A stretch of 64,000 bases of DNA from NCBI RefSeq assembly GCF_020889785.1, contig NZ_JACMYK010000008.1:1-64000 (forward strand), given 5' to 3'. This DNA comes from Bradyrhizobium acaciae. Lineage in GTDB: Bacteria; Pseudomonadota; Alphaproteobacteria; Rhizobiales; Xanthobacteraceae. Position numbers and translations under genes: made by a program. Below the pieces are notes generated by a model. It was not told the DNA's origin. It saw nothing but the letters and a program-made list of their open reading frames with translations, and ran no database searches. Positions 8,379 to 17,823 of the stretch are shown one piece after another (position 1 is the first letter of the stretch; each line of letters opens with the position of its first letter).

Positions 8379-10100
8379 GTGCTGCTTGATCCCCGCCATG
8401 GCGACTTCGAGGACAACGCCGCCAGTCCCGAACAGCGTTCGTTGTTCGCGATCATGGGCAGCCTTCTGGTTGAGATAAGCCCGGCGAAGCTGCTGTTCGC
8501 CTGGACGGTTTCGCTTCTGCTTCCGGGCGTGTTGCTCGGCCTTGCGCCGCTGGTTGCGTCCGCCTGGATCTCGAGCCTTTCGCAACACGTACTGGCATTG
8601 TCCGAGGTCGGGGCCGTGCTGGCGTTGATTGTGATCGCGGCGTTAGGCTGGCTTGGCGGGCGACCGCTGCTTCAAATCGCCGAAACAAACTTCTGGTCAC
8701 TGAACGCACTCGCGGTGCAACCGAGCTACGCCTTCACGCGCGAGGCGCTGCGCCATCTGGCGGAGCTGCTCTGGCGAACCGGCTCAACTGCCGCCTCTCG
8801 CATGAGGCTGCGCCGGAGTTGCTCGATCGGCGCCGGCATGTTGCTCTCTGCAGGTGCGGCATTGATCGCGGTCCTGGCCTGGCCTGTTTCGCAATGGACT
8901 GCGACCGTCAACGACCTTGTTCTGATTCATCGTCTCGTGGTGCCGACGTTCGCGAACGCCGTGGTGCTGGTGTCCAGCTATCTTGCGGTTGCATCGCTGG
9001 CCTGGAGTGTGGCCGATGCCAGTATGGATCAACCGGCCGACCTTGCCGGCTTCGACGCGCCGCCGCCGGGAGGCCGCTGCTGGCGCGTTGCGCATTTGTC
9101 TGATCTTCACGTGGTCGGCGAGCGATATGGCTTCCGCATCGAAAGCGGGACGGCCGGTCCACGGGGAAACCAGCGCTTCAACCGCGTGCTGGCTCGCCTC
9201 GCCGAAATTCACGCCGTCGATCCGCTCGACCATGTGCTGATCAGCGGCGATATGACGGATGCCGGCCGGCCTGGCGAATGGGCGGAATTTCTCGATGCGC
9301 TGGCAGGTCATCCCGAGCTTGCCGCTCGCATCGTCATGCTTCCGGGCAATCATGACGTCAACGTCGTCGATCGCGCCAATCCCGCGCGCCTCGACCTGCC
9401 GTTCAGCCCAGGCAAGCGGCTACGGCAGATGCGTACCCTGTCGGCGATTGCGGCCGTCCAGGGCGATCGCGTGCGTGTCATCGACGATTCCGGCAAACCA
9501 TCGGCTACGCTGAACCAGTCGCTGGCATCTTACCGTGACCGGATCACGCAATTTGCGCAGCACGGGGGCGTGCGGCGCGCAGCAGCGCTCCGCGGTCTGT
9601 TCGATGATCAATTCCCAATGATCCTGCCGCCGGACCGGGATGGCGGCCTCGGGATCGCAGTTCTCAACTCCAACGCAGAAACCCACTTCTCCTTCACCAA
9701 CGCGCTCGGTTTGGTTTCGGAAGCGCAAACGCGGCGATTGGAGGCTGCAATCCGCCATTTCCCGACGGCATATTGGACCATCGCGCTGCATCATCATTTG
9801 ATGGAGTATCCTATGCCGGTCAAGACGTTTGCCGAACGCATCGGGACCGCCCTGATCAACGGCAGTTGGTTTGTGCGCAAGTTGCAAAGGTTTTCCGATC
9901 GCTCGGTCGTGATGCACGGTCACCGGCATATCGATTGGATCGGTACATGCGGTGCGTCGAAGATCGTCTCAGCTCCGTCGCCGGTGATGGGGGCGGCGGA
10001 TGATGCAGTCACCTATTTCTATATCCACACAATGGTGGTCGGTCCGGACCGGAAGCTCTGCCTCGCCGAGCCCGAGCGGGTGGAAATTGCCGGGAGCTAG
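8379..10100 (+). CDS. Membrane-anchored calcineurin-like metallophosphoesterase
   Basis: A 573-residue protein with two parts. Residues ~35-215 contain about four hydrophobic segments; residues ~234-565 form a metallophosphoesterase domain with all signature blocks: DLH (242-244), GDMTDAG (290-296), GNHD (323-326), HHH and GHRH near the C-terminus. Metal-dependent hydrolysis of a phosphomono- or diester is predicted; membrane attachment suggests a lipid-linked or envelope substrate, which is inference. Starts at GTG with cggaggg 8 nt upstream. Its stop overlaps the end of the convergent permease gene by 4 bp. Confidence 0.88.
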   Translation: MLLDPRHGDFEDNAASPEQRSLFAIMGSLLVEISPAKLLFAWTVSLLLPGVLLGLAPLVASAWISSLSQHVLALSEVGAVLALIVIAALGWLGGRPLLQIAETNFWSLNALAVQPSYAFTREALRHLAELLWRTGSTAASRMRLRRSCSIGAGMLLSAGAALIAVLAWPVSQWTATVNDLVLIHRLVVPTFANAVVLVSSYLAVASLAWSVADASMDQPADLAGFDAPPPGGRCWRVAHLSDLHVVGERYGFRIESGTAGPRGNQRFNRVLARLAEIHAVDPLDHVLISGDMTDAGRPGEWAEFLDALAGHPELAARIVMLPGNHDVNVVDRANPARLDLPFSPGKRLRQMRTLSAIAAVQGDRVRVIDDSGKPSATLNQSLASYRDRITQFAQHGGVRRAAALRGLFDDQFPMILPPDRDGGLGIAVLNSNAETHFSFTNALGLVSEAQTRRLEAAIRHFPTAYWTIALHHHLMEYPMPVKTFAERIGTALINGSWFVRKLQRFSDRSVVMHGHRHIDWIGTCGASKIVSAPSPVMGAADDAVTYFYIHTMVVGPDRKLCLAEPERVEIAGS

Positions 10101-11131
10101 GACTTTTCCGGCTTATCTTCGGGCGTTCCGCCGAACAAATCGGCGATCCATGCGGCCGACGGACTCTCGGCACAGAAGGTCAGAATAGCGAGCGTGATCG
10201 GCACGCCGATGAAAGTCCCGAACAGGCCCCAGAGCGAGCTCCAGAAGAAGATCGCAAACAGCACCAGGAACGGCGAGATCGATAGCGTCGAGCCAGCCAC
10301 TCGCGGTTCGACATAGCTGCCGACCACGAACTGGATGACGTTGAGACAGGCGAACACTCCAAACACCGCGGGCCAGCTCTCGAACTGGGTCATGGCCAGC
10401 AGCGTGGGGAACAGTGTCGCGATGAAAGGGCCGATGAAGGGAATGTAGTTGAGGACAAAAGCGATGACGCCCCATTCGAACGCGAATGGCAGTCCGGTCA
10501 CCGCAGCAAACAGGCCGACCAGGAGACCTGTGACCGCGCTCATCTGCGTCCGCACCAGCATATATTGGCGAAACTTGGCGGCCGTCGCTTTGCTGCCCTT
10601 GAGCAGGATGCGCGCGGCCGTGCGGTTCTCCAATCGCCGGATTCGCCGACCGGCATCTTCGACCTCGAGAAGTCCCAGCACGACATAGACCAGCGCGATG
10701 AGCCAGAAACTCAACGTGGTGTTGACGCGGCCGGTGACGTATTGCGTGATGCGCAGCAGCCAGCCGACATTGAAATGCTCCGCCCAAAGGCCGGCGAACG
10801 AGACGCCGTGACCGTCCAGCCAAATCACCGCGGCGTCGTAGAAGGCTTGATATCGCGCCGCATCCGCAATCAACGAGCGCCCGACACGGCCGAATCCCCA
10901 CGCCGCCAGCGAGGCGAACGCGACGCAGGTCGTGGTCGTAACGACGACGGTGATGGCGAGCGCGAGGAGTTTCGGCAGCCACGACTGCAGCCGTTCCTGA
11001 ACGGGCCAGACGATCGCAATGATGAACAGCGCGGCCGCAAGCGGGGCCAGCACACTGCGTGCCTGAGCCACCGCCGCGATGACCAGTACCGCGGCGATGA
11101 TGCCGGTCGTGATCTTCAACCCGCCAGTCAT
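10097..11131 (-). CDS. AI-2E family (PerM/YdiK-type) membrane transporter
   Basis: A 344-residue polytopic membrane protein with the AI-2E exporter-like arrangement: two N-terminal segments, a soluble helical insert (~70-140), a charged stretch around EVEDAGRRIRRLENR, and a C-terminal bundle with the family motifs NYIPFIGPFIATLFP and FLVLFAIFFWSSLWGLFGTFIGVPI. Substrates of this family vary (quorum autoinducer, Na+/H+ exchange) and cannot be assigned here. ATG 11131 is chosen because it immediately precedes the first membrane segment. Confidence 0.88.
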   Translation of the reverse strand: MTGGLKITTGIIAAVLVIAAVAQARSVLAPLAAALFIIAIVWPVQERLQSWLPKLLALAITVVVTTTTCVAFASLAAWGFGRVGRSLIADAARYQAFYDAAVIWLDGHGVSFAGLWAEHFNVGWLLRITQYVTGRVNTTLSFWLIALVYVVLGLLEVEDAGRRIRRLENRTAARILLKGSKATAAKFRQYMLVRTQMSAVTGLLVGLFAAVTGLPFAFEWGVIAFVLNYIPFIGPFIATLFPTLLAMTQFESWPAVFGVFACLNVIQFVVGSYVEPRVAGSTLSISPFLVLFAIFFWSSLWGLFGTFIGVPITLAILTFCAESPSAAWIADLFGGTPEDKPEKS

Positions 11132-11179
11132 CCTTGGGTTATCCGATCTCCTGAGAGCCGGCTCGATCCTGCGGCGCAG

Positions 11180-11644
11180 CTACAGCAATCCGCGATAAAT
11201 CCCCGGCGCGGAGCCGTCGATGGCCACCGCGCCGACGGCCTTCGCATAGAATTCCGCCGGCCCGACTCCGCCGATGATGGCGTAGCCGAAGCCCTGATAT
11301 TTCATGTCCTCGAGACAGGCGAACAGCAGCGCCTTGCCGATTCCGCTCTGTTGCGCCTTCGGCGCGACGCCGGTCGGACCGAAGAAGTTGCGGCAGGCCG
11401 CGTCGTAGCAGGCGAATCCCACGATCTTCTTCTGCTGGATCGCGATGAAGCAGGAGACCGGTCGGCGGCTGAATGCCACGTCGGTTTCGCTGGCCCACGC
11501 CTCGCTGAATGTTTCTCGCACCCAGGCTATGACCTTGTGCTTCTCAGGGGCGAGCGCCCGGCGCATGACAATTCCGGCCTGCTGCAATCGATCGTAGGCG
11601 GGCCTTGAATCGGGCAGGGCGTAGAGCTTGACGAGCATGTCCAT
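11180..11644 (-). CDS. GNAT-family N-acetyltransferase
   Basis: A 154-residue single-domain GNAT protein. The acetyl-CoA pyrophosphate-binding motif is visible in GPTGVAPKAQQSGIGKALL (Q-x-x-G-I-G), preceded by the central strand KIVGFACYD. Substrate unknown. A second in-frame ATG two codons downstream (MLVKLYAL) is an equally possible start. It lies about 50 bp upstream of the AI-2E-type gene on the other side of that gene's start, same strand. Confidence 0.82.
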   Translation of the reverse strand: MDMLVKLYALPDSRPAYDRLQQAGIVMRRALAPEKHKVIAWVRETFSEAWASETDVAFSRRPVSCFIAIQQKKIVGFACYDAACRNFFGPTGVAPKAQQSGIGKALLFACLEDMKYQGFGYAIIGGVGPAEFYAKAVGAVAIDGSAPGIYRGLL

Positions 11645-11716
11645 CCGGCAACCTTAGTGGAAAATGCCCCCCGCGCGCAAATCTCGGGAGGAAGGTCGAG
11701 GCGTGGGTTGGGTAGA

Positions 11717-11842
11717 GCCCTGCGGACTACCATTTCCGCTATTGCCGCGCAGAACATCGGGAACGGGCAGGCCGTCGTCTTCAACGTCCCGCTCAACGGC
11801 TTTGCCGCGGCGCTGGAGCGCACCATTCAGCTTGGAAGCTGA
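11717..11842 (+). pseudogene. Scrap of an IalB-like (invasion-associated locus B) gene
   Basis: The forward frame ending at 11842 reads ...NGQAVVFNVPLNGFAAALERT then stop, which resembles the C-terminal strand and helix of IalB-family periplasmic proteins (G-x-x-V-x-F-x-V-x-L-x-G-F-x-x-A). Upstream of about 11717 the frame is unrelated arginine-rich sequence with no signal peptide, and the 3' end overlaps the end of the convergent ABC ATPase gene. I read it as the surviving tail of a deleted gene. The resemblance is short and judged by eye. Confidence 0.35.
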
Positions 11843-12840
11843 CCGGCAATCTCGTCGGCCCGCCAGCACCGGACCGCGTGTCCGTCCGGACGGGTTTGAA
11901 GCGAAGGCCGAGGCTCGCGCTGACACACCGCTTCTGCGTAACGACAGCGTGGACTGAATGCACATCCGTCCGGCGGATTGAGCGGATTGGGAAGCTCACC
12001 CCTCGTCGTCGCGAGCGGTGCGCGGCGGAGCGGATCGGGAATGGCGGCGATTAGGGTTTGCGTATACGGGTGCGCCGGCCGTTCGAAGATCTCGCGCCAG
12101 CCGCCCGTCTCCACAATGCGGCCGAGATACATGACCGCGACCCTGTCGCTCATGTGCTCGACGACGCCGAGATCGTGGCTGATCATGATGTAGGAGAGGC
12201 CGAGTGTTTCCTTCAGCTCCAGCAGCAGGTTGATGATCTGGGCACGGATCGAGACATCGAGTGCCGAGACCGGCTCGTCGCAGATGACGATCTTCGGATT
12301 GAGGATCAGCGCGCGGGCGATGCCGATGCGCTGGCGCTGGCCACCCGAGAACTCATGCGGGTAGCGGCCGGCCTGTTCGGGCCGCAGGCCGACATGCCTG
12401 AGCATCGCCGCAACGCGTCCGTCGACTTCGCTTTTGGCCGTCACCCCATGCAGGCGCAACGGGTCTTCGAGCGTGCGACGAACCGTCTGGCGTGGATTGA
12501 GCGAGGCGTAGGGGTCCTGAAACACCATTTGGGCGGTCCGGGCCAACAGTTTTCGATCGCCCGATTGCCGGCCCGTCACGACGTGCCCGTCGAGCACGAT
12601 CCTGCCCCGCGTCGGCGTCAGGAGCCCAAGCAGCGAAAGGGCGACGGTCGACTTGCCGCAACCGGATTCGCCGACGAGACCGAGGCACTCGCCGCGCTTC
12701 AGTTCGAGATCGATCCCGTCGACCGCGCGCAACAGCCGCTGGCCGCCGCCCAGCAAGCCGCCGCCGAGCGGAAAATGCACCGCGAGATCCTCCACGCTGA
12801 GAATGACATCGTCGCCGGGCTTTACCGGGGGGTCATGCAT
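11827..12840 (-). CDS. Dipeptide-type ABC importer ATPase (DppF/OppF-like)
   Basis: A 337-residue nucleotide-binding subunit starting [11 protein letters not shown]. Walker A GESGCGKS (57-64), signature LSGGQ-type FSGGQRQR, Walker [11 protein letters not shown] and the C-terminal oligopeptide-transporter extension with a cysteine cluster ([15 protein letters not shown]) that in this family can bind Fe-S. The start overlaps the end of the partner ATPase gene by 8 bp, indicating translational coupling. A longer frame to 13122 is antisense-frame noise. Powers import with the two permeases encoded upstream. Confidence 0.93.
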   Translation of the reverse strand: MHDPPVKPGDDVILSVEDLAVHFPLGGGLLGGGQRLLRAVDGIDLELKRGECLGLVGESGCGKSTVALSLLGLLTPTRGRIVLDGHVVTGRQSGDRKLLARTAQMVFQDPYASLNPRQTVRRTLEDPLRLHGVTAKSEVDGRVAAMLRHVGLRPEQAGRYPHEFSGGQRQRIGIARALILNPKIVICDEPVSALDVSIRAQIINLLLELKETLGLSYIMISHDLGVVEHMSDRVAVMYLGRIVETGGWREIFERPAHPYTQTLIAAIPDPLRRAPLATTRGELPNPLNPPDGCAFSPRCRYAEAVCQREPRPSLQTRPDGHAVRCWRADEIAGQLPS

Positions 12841-13813
12841 GGTGGTGGCACCTGACGAGGCCGCCCGCGCCGAGCCATGTCGTCTCCGGTGCGGTGGTCC
12901 GGCAGATCTCGGTCGCCTGCGCGCAACGCGGATTGAAGCGGCAACCGGCTGGAAAGTCCGCGATCGCCGGTACGACGCCGGCGATCTCCCTGAGCCGCGA
13001 CCGGCCGAGTGCTGCGCGGCTCCCCAGCCGTGGCAGCGAGTCGACCAGGCCCTGGGTGTAGGGATGGGCGCAGGCGCTGAAGATGTCGTCCGAGCGGCGT
13101 TCCTCGACGATACGACCGGCATACATGACGCCGACCCGGCGGCAGACGTTGGCGACCAGGCCCAGATCGTGGCTGATCATCAGGATCGCCGTGCCTCGCT
13201 CGGCGCACAGATTGCGCATCAGCTCGATGATCTCAGCCTGCACCGTCACGTCGAGCGCGGTGGTCGGCTCGTCGGCGATCAGAAGATCCGGATCGCATGC
13301 GAGCGCGATGGCGATCATCACGCGTTGGCGCATGCCGCCCGAAAGCTGGTGCGGGTAATCCTTCACGCGCCGCTCCGGTGCCGGGACGCGGACGCTCGCC
13401 AGCGCCTCGACGGCGAGCTGGTTGGCCTCGCGCCAGCTCTTGCCTTTGTGCAGCACAAACATCTCCGCGATCTGCCGGCCGACGGGCGAGACCGGGTTGA
13501 GCGCGGTCATCGGCTCCTGGAAGATCATGGCGATGCGGTTGCCGCGCAGCGCCCGCTGCTCGGCCGCGGAAAGTCGCTGAATTTCGCGGGCCTCGAAACG
13601 TATCGCGCCGGCAGCGACCGAGAGCGGCCGGCGCAGCAGGCCGATCAGGGCGAGCGCCGTGATGCTCTTGCCGCAGCCGGACTCGCCGACCAGGCCGAAC
13701 GTCTCGCCGCGATCGATACGGAACGAAACGCCCTCGACCGCTGCTACATGGTTGGCGCCGTCGTCGAGATCGATGCGCAAGTCCTCGACTTCGATCAGCG
13801 GAGCGGTCGTCAT
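12833..13813 (-). CDS. Dipeptide-type ABC importer ATPase (DppD/OppD-like)
   Basis: A 326-residue ATP-binding subunit: Walker A GESGCGKS (43-50), signature LSGGMRQR, Walker [13 protein letters not shown]-loop SHDLG, and the OppD/F C-terminal domain with [15 protein letters not shown]. It pairs with the downstream DppF-like subunit to form the heterodimeric motor of a peptide/nickel/opine-class importer. Its start overlaps the end of the permease gene by 4 bp. Confidence 0.93.
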   Translation of the reverse strand: MTTAPLIEVEDLRIDLDDGANHVAAVEGVSFRIDRGETFGLVGESGCGKSITALALIGLLRRPLSVAAGAIRFEAREIQRLSAAEQRALRGNRIAMIFQEPMTALNPVSPVGRQIAEMFVLHKGKSWREANQLAVEALASVRVPAPERRVKDYPHQLSGGMRQRVMIAIALACDPDLLIADEPTTALDVTVQAEIIELMRNLCAERGTAILMISHDLGLVANVCRRVGVMYAGRIVEERRSDDIFSACAHPYTQGLVDSLPRLGSRAALGRSRLREIAGVVPAIADFPAGCRFNPRCAQATEICRTTAPETTWLGAGGLVRCHHHA

Positions 13814-14631
13814 GTGCGCCGGCTCCGCGACTGGGGATCGAGCACGTCACGCAAGCCGTCGCCAAGCAGATTGAGGCCGAGCACCGTCAGGAAAATCGCA
13901 AGGCCGGGGAAGACCGACAGCCATGGCGCCGTGGTGATCTGGTCGCGGGCCTCCGACAGCATGCTGCCCCAGCTTGGATAGGGTGGACGAATGCCGAGGC
14001 CGAGGAACGAGAGTGAAGCTTCGGCGAGGACCGCGCCGCCCATGCCGAGCGTGCCGATCACAATGATGGGGCCGACCATGTTCGGCAGCAGCTGCGTGAT
14101 CATGATACGCAAGTCTCCATAGCCGAGCACGCGCGCCGCCTGCACATAGCCCTGGCTCTTGAGCGACAGCGTCGAGGCCCGCGCGATCCGGCAGGTGAAA
14201 GACCAGTTGGTCAATCCGAGCGCGATCAGCAGGCTGGTGAGGCCGGGCCCAAGCACCGCCATGATGGCGAGTGCGAAGATCAGCGAGGGGATCGCGAGCA
14301 TCAGGTTGGTCAGCCCGTTGACGACATCGTCCCACCAACCGCCCCAATAACCCGCGGTCAGGCCCAGCGTCACGCCGATGATGCTGTTGACGAGTTGCGA
14401 GACGATGCCGACCGTCAGCGAGATGCGTGCGCCGTGCACGACGCGGGAATAGATATCGCGGCCCTGCGCGTCGGTACCGAACCACCAGATCCAGCTCGGC
14501 GGCTCTTCCGCGTTCATGAGGTTGGCGCCCATGACTGGATCCGTGTGTGCCAGCCAGGGCGCGAACAGGCCGACGAAGATCGCAAGCGCGAACAGCAGCC
14601 CGCCGATGATCGCACTGGTGCCAAGCTTCAT
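13810..14631 (-). CDS. Dipeptide-type ABC importer permease (DppC/OppC-like)
   Basis: A 273-residue inner-membrane permease with the N-terminal membrane segment, a periplasmic loop containing [24 protein letters not shown] (the DppC family landmark) and the EAA-type ATPase-docking loop around [22 protein letters not shown]. Encoded between the other permease and the DppD-like ATPase in a five-gene reverse operon. Confidence 0.92.
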   Translation of the reverse strand: MKLGTSAIIGGLLFALAIFVGLFAPWLAHTDPVMGANLMNAEEPPSWIWWFGTDAQGRDIYSRVVHGARISLTVGIVSQLVNSIIGVTLGLTAGYWGGWWDDVVNGLTNLMLAIPSLIFALAIMAVLGPGLTSLLIALGLTNWSFTCRIARASTLSLKSQGYVQAARVLGYGDLRIMITQLLPNMVGPIIVIGTLGMGGAVLAEASLSFLGLGIRPPYPSWGSMLSEARDQITTAPWLSVFPGLAIFLTVLGLNLLGDGLRDVLDPQSRSRRT

Positions 14632-14698
14632 CGCGGCCGCTCCGCCGTGACAGGCTGCGCGGCTGGACTTGCGCAGGCGTGATGAGGCTGGCAGCGGC

Positions 14699-15634
14699 TC
14701 ATGCGTATCTGATCCTGGGATCGATCACGCCGTAGAGCAGATCGACCAATGTATTGACGGTGAGGAAGAACAGCACCACGACGAGAATCGTGCCCTGCAC
14801 GGCGGGAATGTCGCGCTGCAGGACGCTGTCGACCAGCAGCGAGCCGATGCCCGGCCAGGAGAACAATTTCTCGACGACGACGGCCTGCCCCATCACGACG
14901 CCGAATTGCAGGCCGATCGCGGTGAGAATGATGACGAGGGCATTGCGCATCACATGCCACGTCACGACCCGGGTCTCGCTCATGCCCTTCGAGCGCGCCG
15001 TCCGGACAAAATCCGCAGTCATGATCTCGAGCACCGCTGCACGCGTCGTCCGCGCCAGCAGCGCCATCGGCGAGACACCGAGCGTCACGGCAGGCAGGAT
15101 CAGATTTTTCAGCCCGCCATCGCCATAGCCAAAGCTCGGCAGCCAGCCGAGCTTCAAGGCAAACAGATACATCAGCAGCAGCCCGAACCAGAACTTGGCC
15201 ATTGAAAGGCCCGACACCGCAAGGACCATCGAGACGGTATCGACGATGCTGCCCGGCCTCAGCGCCGCGATGAAGCCGAGCGGCACGCCGACCGCAACTG
15301 CAAACGCCAGGGCTGCGAATATCAACTGCAGGGTCGGCCACATCCGCTTGGCGATCATGGCTGTGACCGGCTCGCGGGTCCGGAACGAGGTCCCGAAATC
15401 ACCTGTCATGAGCTTGGCGATGTAGGAGCCGAAGCGCACGTAAACGGGATCGTCGAGGCCGAGCTGTTTCTTCATGCGTTCCACGACCTGCGGGTCCGTC
15501 GGACCGCGGCCGTCGTCACCCATGCTCGATACGATGCTGCCCGGAACGACGCTGAACAGCACGAAGATCAGCAGCACGACAGCCAGCACGGTCGGGATGG
15601 TTTGCAGGACTCGACGGATCGCGAAAGAGAGCAT
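14699..15634 (-). CDS. Dipeptide-type ABC importer permease (DppB/OppB-like)
   Basis: A 311-residue permease beginning MLSFAIRRVLQTIPTVLAVVLLIF, the usual DppB N-terminus, with six predicted membrane segments and the family end PLVDLLYGVIDPRIRY-like motif (LVDLLYGVIDPRIRYA). gaggagaac lies just upstream of the ATG. Forms the heteromeric channel with the DppC-like protein. Confidence 0.93.
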   Translation of the reverse strand: MLSFAIRRVLQTIPTVLAVVLLIFVLFSVVPGSIVSSMGDDGRGPTDPQVVERMKKQLGLDDPVYVRFGSYIAKLMTGDFGTSFRTREPVTAMIAKRMWPTLQLIFAALAFAVAVGVPLGFIAALRPGSIVDTVSMVLAVSGLSMAKFWFGLLLMYLFALKLGWLPSFGYGDGGLKNLILPAVTLGVSPMALLARTTRAAVLEIMTADFVRTARSKGMSETRVVTWHVMRNALVIILTAIGLQFGVVMGQAVVVEKLFSWPGIGSLLVDSVLQRDIPAVQGTILVVVLFFLTVNTLVDLLYGVIDPRIRYA

Positions 15635-15694
15635 TGAACGTTCTCCTCACTCCCTCCATCGTTTCTCGCGATGGCGGGAGAGCGATGGCACCCG

Positions 15695-17284
15695 TCACTT
15701 CGCCGGCGAGGTGTCGTCGACCCAGAGGTCTTCGACGTTCTGATGGGTCAATTCCGTCGCATCCAACTGAATTCCCTTGAGCCAGGGTTGCACCGCCATG
15801 ACAGCCTTGTTGTAGTTGAAGAACCAGATCGGCGCTTCCTCAAAGAGCAGCGCATTGGCCTTTTGCAGCAGCTGGACGCGCTTGGCGGCTTCGTCGGTCT
15901 GCCCGGCTTCATCGATCACCTTGTCGAAGTCGGTGTTCTTGAAGTTCGTGTAGTTGCAGGCCGATTGCGGCGTCGTCGAGTGGAAGCATTTGAGCGATGC
16001 CTGCGGATCCGGGCCGGTCGCCTGGGAATAGATGAAGGCCTGAAAGTCGCCCTTGCGAATGACCTCCGCCAGCACCGCGGTCTCGACCTGCTTGACTTTC
16101 ACCTTGATGCCCACCTTATCCAGCATCGGGATGGCGGCTTCGACGATCGGCAAGCCCCAGCTTTCATTCTGACTGGTGGTCCATTCGAATTCAAAGCCGT
16201 TGGGGTAGCCTGCGTCCGCCAGCAATTGCTTCGCCTTCGCGGGATCGTAAGGGTAGGGCTTCATGGCCTTGTCGTAGGCGGGTGAGGTCAGCGGCAGCCA
16301 GCTTGTCGCGCGGTAGGCCTTGCCCTTGACCAGCTTGTTGATGATCAGATCGGCATCGATCGCGTAATTGATGGCCTGCCGAACCCGCTTGTCGGAGAAA
16401 GGTTTGAACGCTGGATTCATCCCCATATAGCGCGTGAAGACCTCGGCGACCTCGACGATGGTGCCCTTGAGGTTGGGGTCGGCCTGATAGGCGACATACT
16501 GCGCGGGGCCGAGCACCGAGGTGTCGATCTCCTTGTTACGGAAGGCGACATCGCGCGCCGCGGCTTCACCCATCAGCGAAATCACGATCTTGTCGGCGTA
16601 GGGCTTGCCGGGCTTGTAGAACCGGTCCCACCTGTCCAGCACGATGCGCGATCCCGGCACATGCTCGACGAATTTGAATGGACCAAGACCGATCGGTTTC
16701 TGGAGAAAGCCTTCCTTCCCGCCTTCGTCGGCCGGATAGATCGAGGTCAGTGCGGTGAAGAAATAGAAGGCAGGATCGACTTTCTCGGTCAGCTTCATTT
16801 CGAGGCTGAAGTCGTCGATCTTCTTCAGGCCGGAGATCTCCTTGGCCTGGCCCTTCTCGACCTCGGCCGCGCCCTCGATGATGCGCACGAAGCGCGCGCC
16901 GGGGTAGGCCTTGGTGCCGTCCATGATGCGGTTGTAGGACCAGATGATGTCGTCGGCCGTCATCCTCCGGCCGTTATGGAAATAGGCGTCGTCGCGCAGC
17001 TTGAAAGTATGAACGAGACCCCCGCCCGAGACCGTGACCTCCTTGGCAAGTTCCAGGACCGGCTTGCCTTCGGTTGAATCCCAGATGTAGAGCGAGCGGT
17101 GAAGGGCCTTGGCGTAGATCTCGTCCTGGGCGCGCGGTGTGGTGTGGATGTCCATGCTGGTGAAGCTGGAGCCATAGGGCGCCGTCATGCGAATGGTCCC
17201 GCCTTTGCGCGGTGTCTGGGCAGCCGCCGCGGCGGCGAGTGCGAGCCCCAGACCGGCCGCGATCGCAATCATCTTGAACTTCAT
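15695..17284 (-). CDS. Periplasmic solute-binding protein, family 5
   Basis: A 529-residue extracytoplasmic binding protein: Sec signal peptide to about residue 22 (AAAAAAQ|TPRKGG) and the SBP family 5 core (TADDIIWSYNRIMDG, GLGPFKFVE, RVRQAINYAIDADLIINKLVKG, DAGYPNGFEFEW). It captures the ligand for the ABC importer encoded downstream; in this class ligands are short peptides, opines, sugars-acids or metal complexes and the sequence alone does not decide. First gene of the operon, transcribed leftward. Confidence 0.93.
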   Translation of the reverse strand: MKFKMIAIAAGLGLALAAAAAAQTPRKGGTIRMTAPYGSSFTSMDIHTTPRAQDEIYAKALHRSLYIWDSTEGKPVLELAKEVTVSGGGLVHTFKLRDDAYFHNGRRMTADDIIWSYNRIMDGTKAYPGARFVRIIEGAAEVEKGQAKEISGLKKIDDFSLEMKLTEKVDPAFYFFTALTSIYPADEGGKEGFLQKPIGLGPFKFVEHVPGSRIVLDRWDRFYKPGKPYADKIVISLMGEAAARDVAFRNKEIDTSVLGPAQYVAYQADPNLKGTIVEVAEVFTRYMGMNPAFKPFSDKRVRQAINYAIDADLIINKLVKGKAYRATSWLPLTSPAYDKAMKPYPYDPAKAKQLLADAGYPNGFEFEWTTSQNESWGLPIVEAAIPMLDKVGIKVKVKQVETAVLAEVIRKGDFQAFIYSQATGPDPQASLKCFHSTTPQSACNYTNFKNTDFDKVIDEAGQTDEAAKRVQLLQKANALLFEEAPIWFFNYNKAVMAVQPWLKGIQLDATELTHQNVEDLWVDDTSPAK

Positions 17285-17823
17285 GCTTCCCCCAACGGTG
17301 CAGGAACAGTCCGAATTGCGAGTTGATCATCGCCGGCACGTCTAGCGCAAGGTCCTCAATTCGTGTCGATGGCGACCGGCATCAAATAATTCGTGTCGCC
17401 GCGATACCGTCGACGGGTGACCAAGGCACGTGTCAGGTTGAATGGGCGCGGGGAGGACTTGCCCGACATGGTTTGACGTGCCAACACCCTGGTTGCAACT
17501 TGCGCGAGTAAGCAAGCAATTGCGATTGAAAGGATTTTGGCTTTCGTCGTGAAATTGCGAAAGCCGGGACGACACTGTTGTCGGCACGGCAATCGCATGT
17601 GGCCTCGTCCCGTCGTGCGGGGTGAGGTGTGCCAACATATTTCTGAATATTAGAATAATGCCGCTGATTTGCCCGACATGTCAAGTTGCCATGTCCAATG
17701 CCGGCACGCCGCCGGCTGCTTTGCATGGGGTTGTTTTCGATTTTTTGGCAGCGCGTTCCTGCGGAGGCAGGCTATATGCGATAGCGCTGCCGTTGTCGGG
17801 AACCGTGCCTCGCGTTCAACCCC
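17285..17823. other. Intergenic region upstream of the ABC operon
   Basis: About 540 bp without a believable gene. It carries one full promoter-like repeat (17655-17684, reading left towards the binding-protein gene) and a degenerate copy around 17459-17480 (ttgcccgacatg followed by tttgacgtg). Small frames here have no protein-like composition. Confidence 0.6.
17655..17684 (-). promoter_or_regulatory. Promoter-like repeat, copy A
   Basis: On the reverse strand: -35 TTGACA (17679-17684), an 18-nt spacer TGTCGGGCAAATCAGCGG (17661-17678) and -10 CATTAT (17655-17660). The spacer is nearly identical to those of three copies near 59.2-59.7 kb. It points at the dipeptide-type ABC operon, whose first start codon is about 370 nt downstream. 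Confidence 0.6.
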
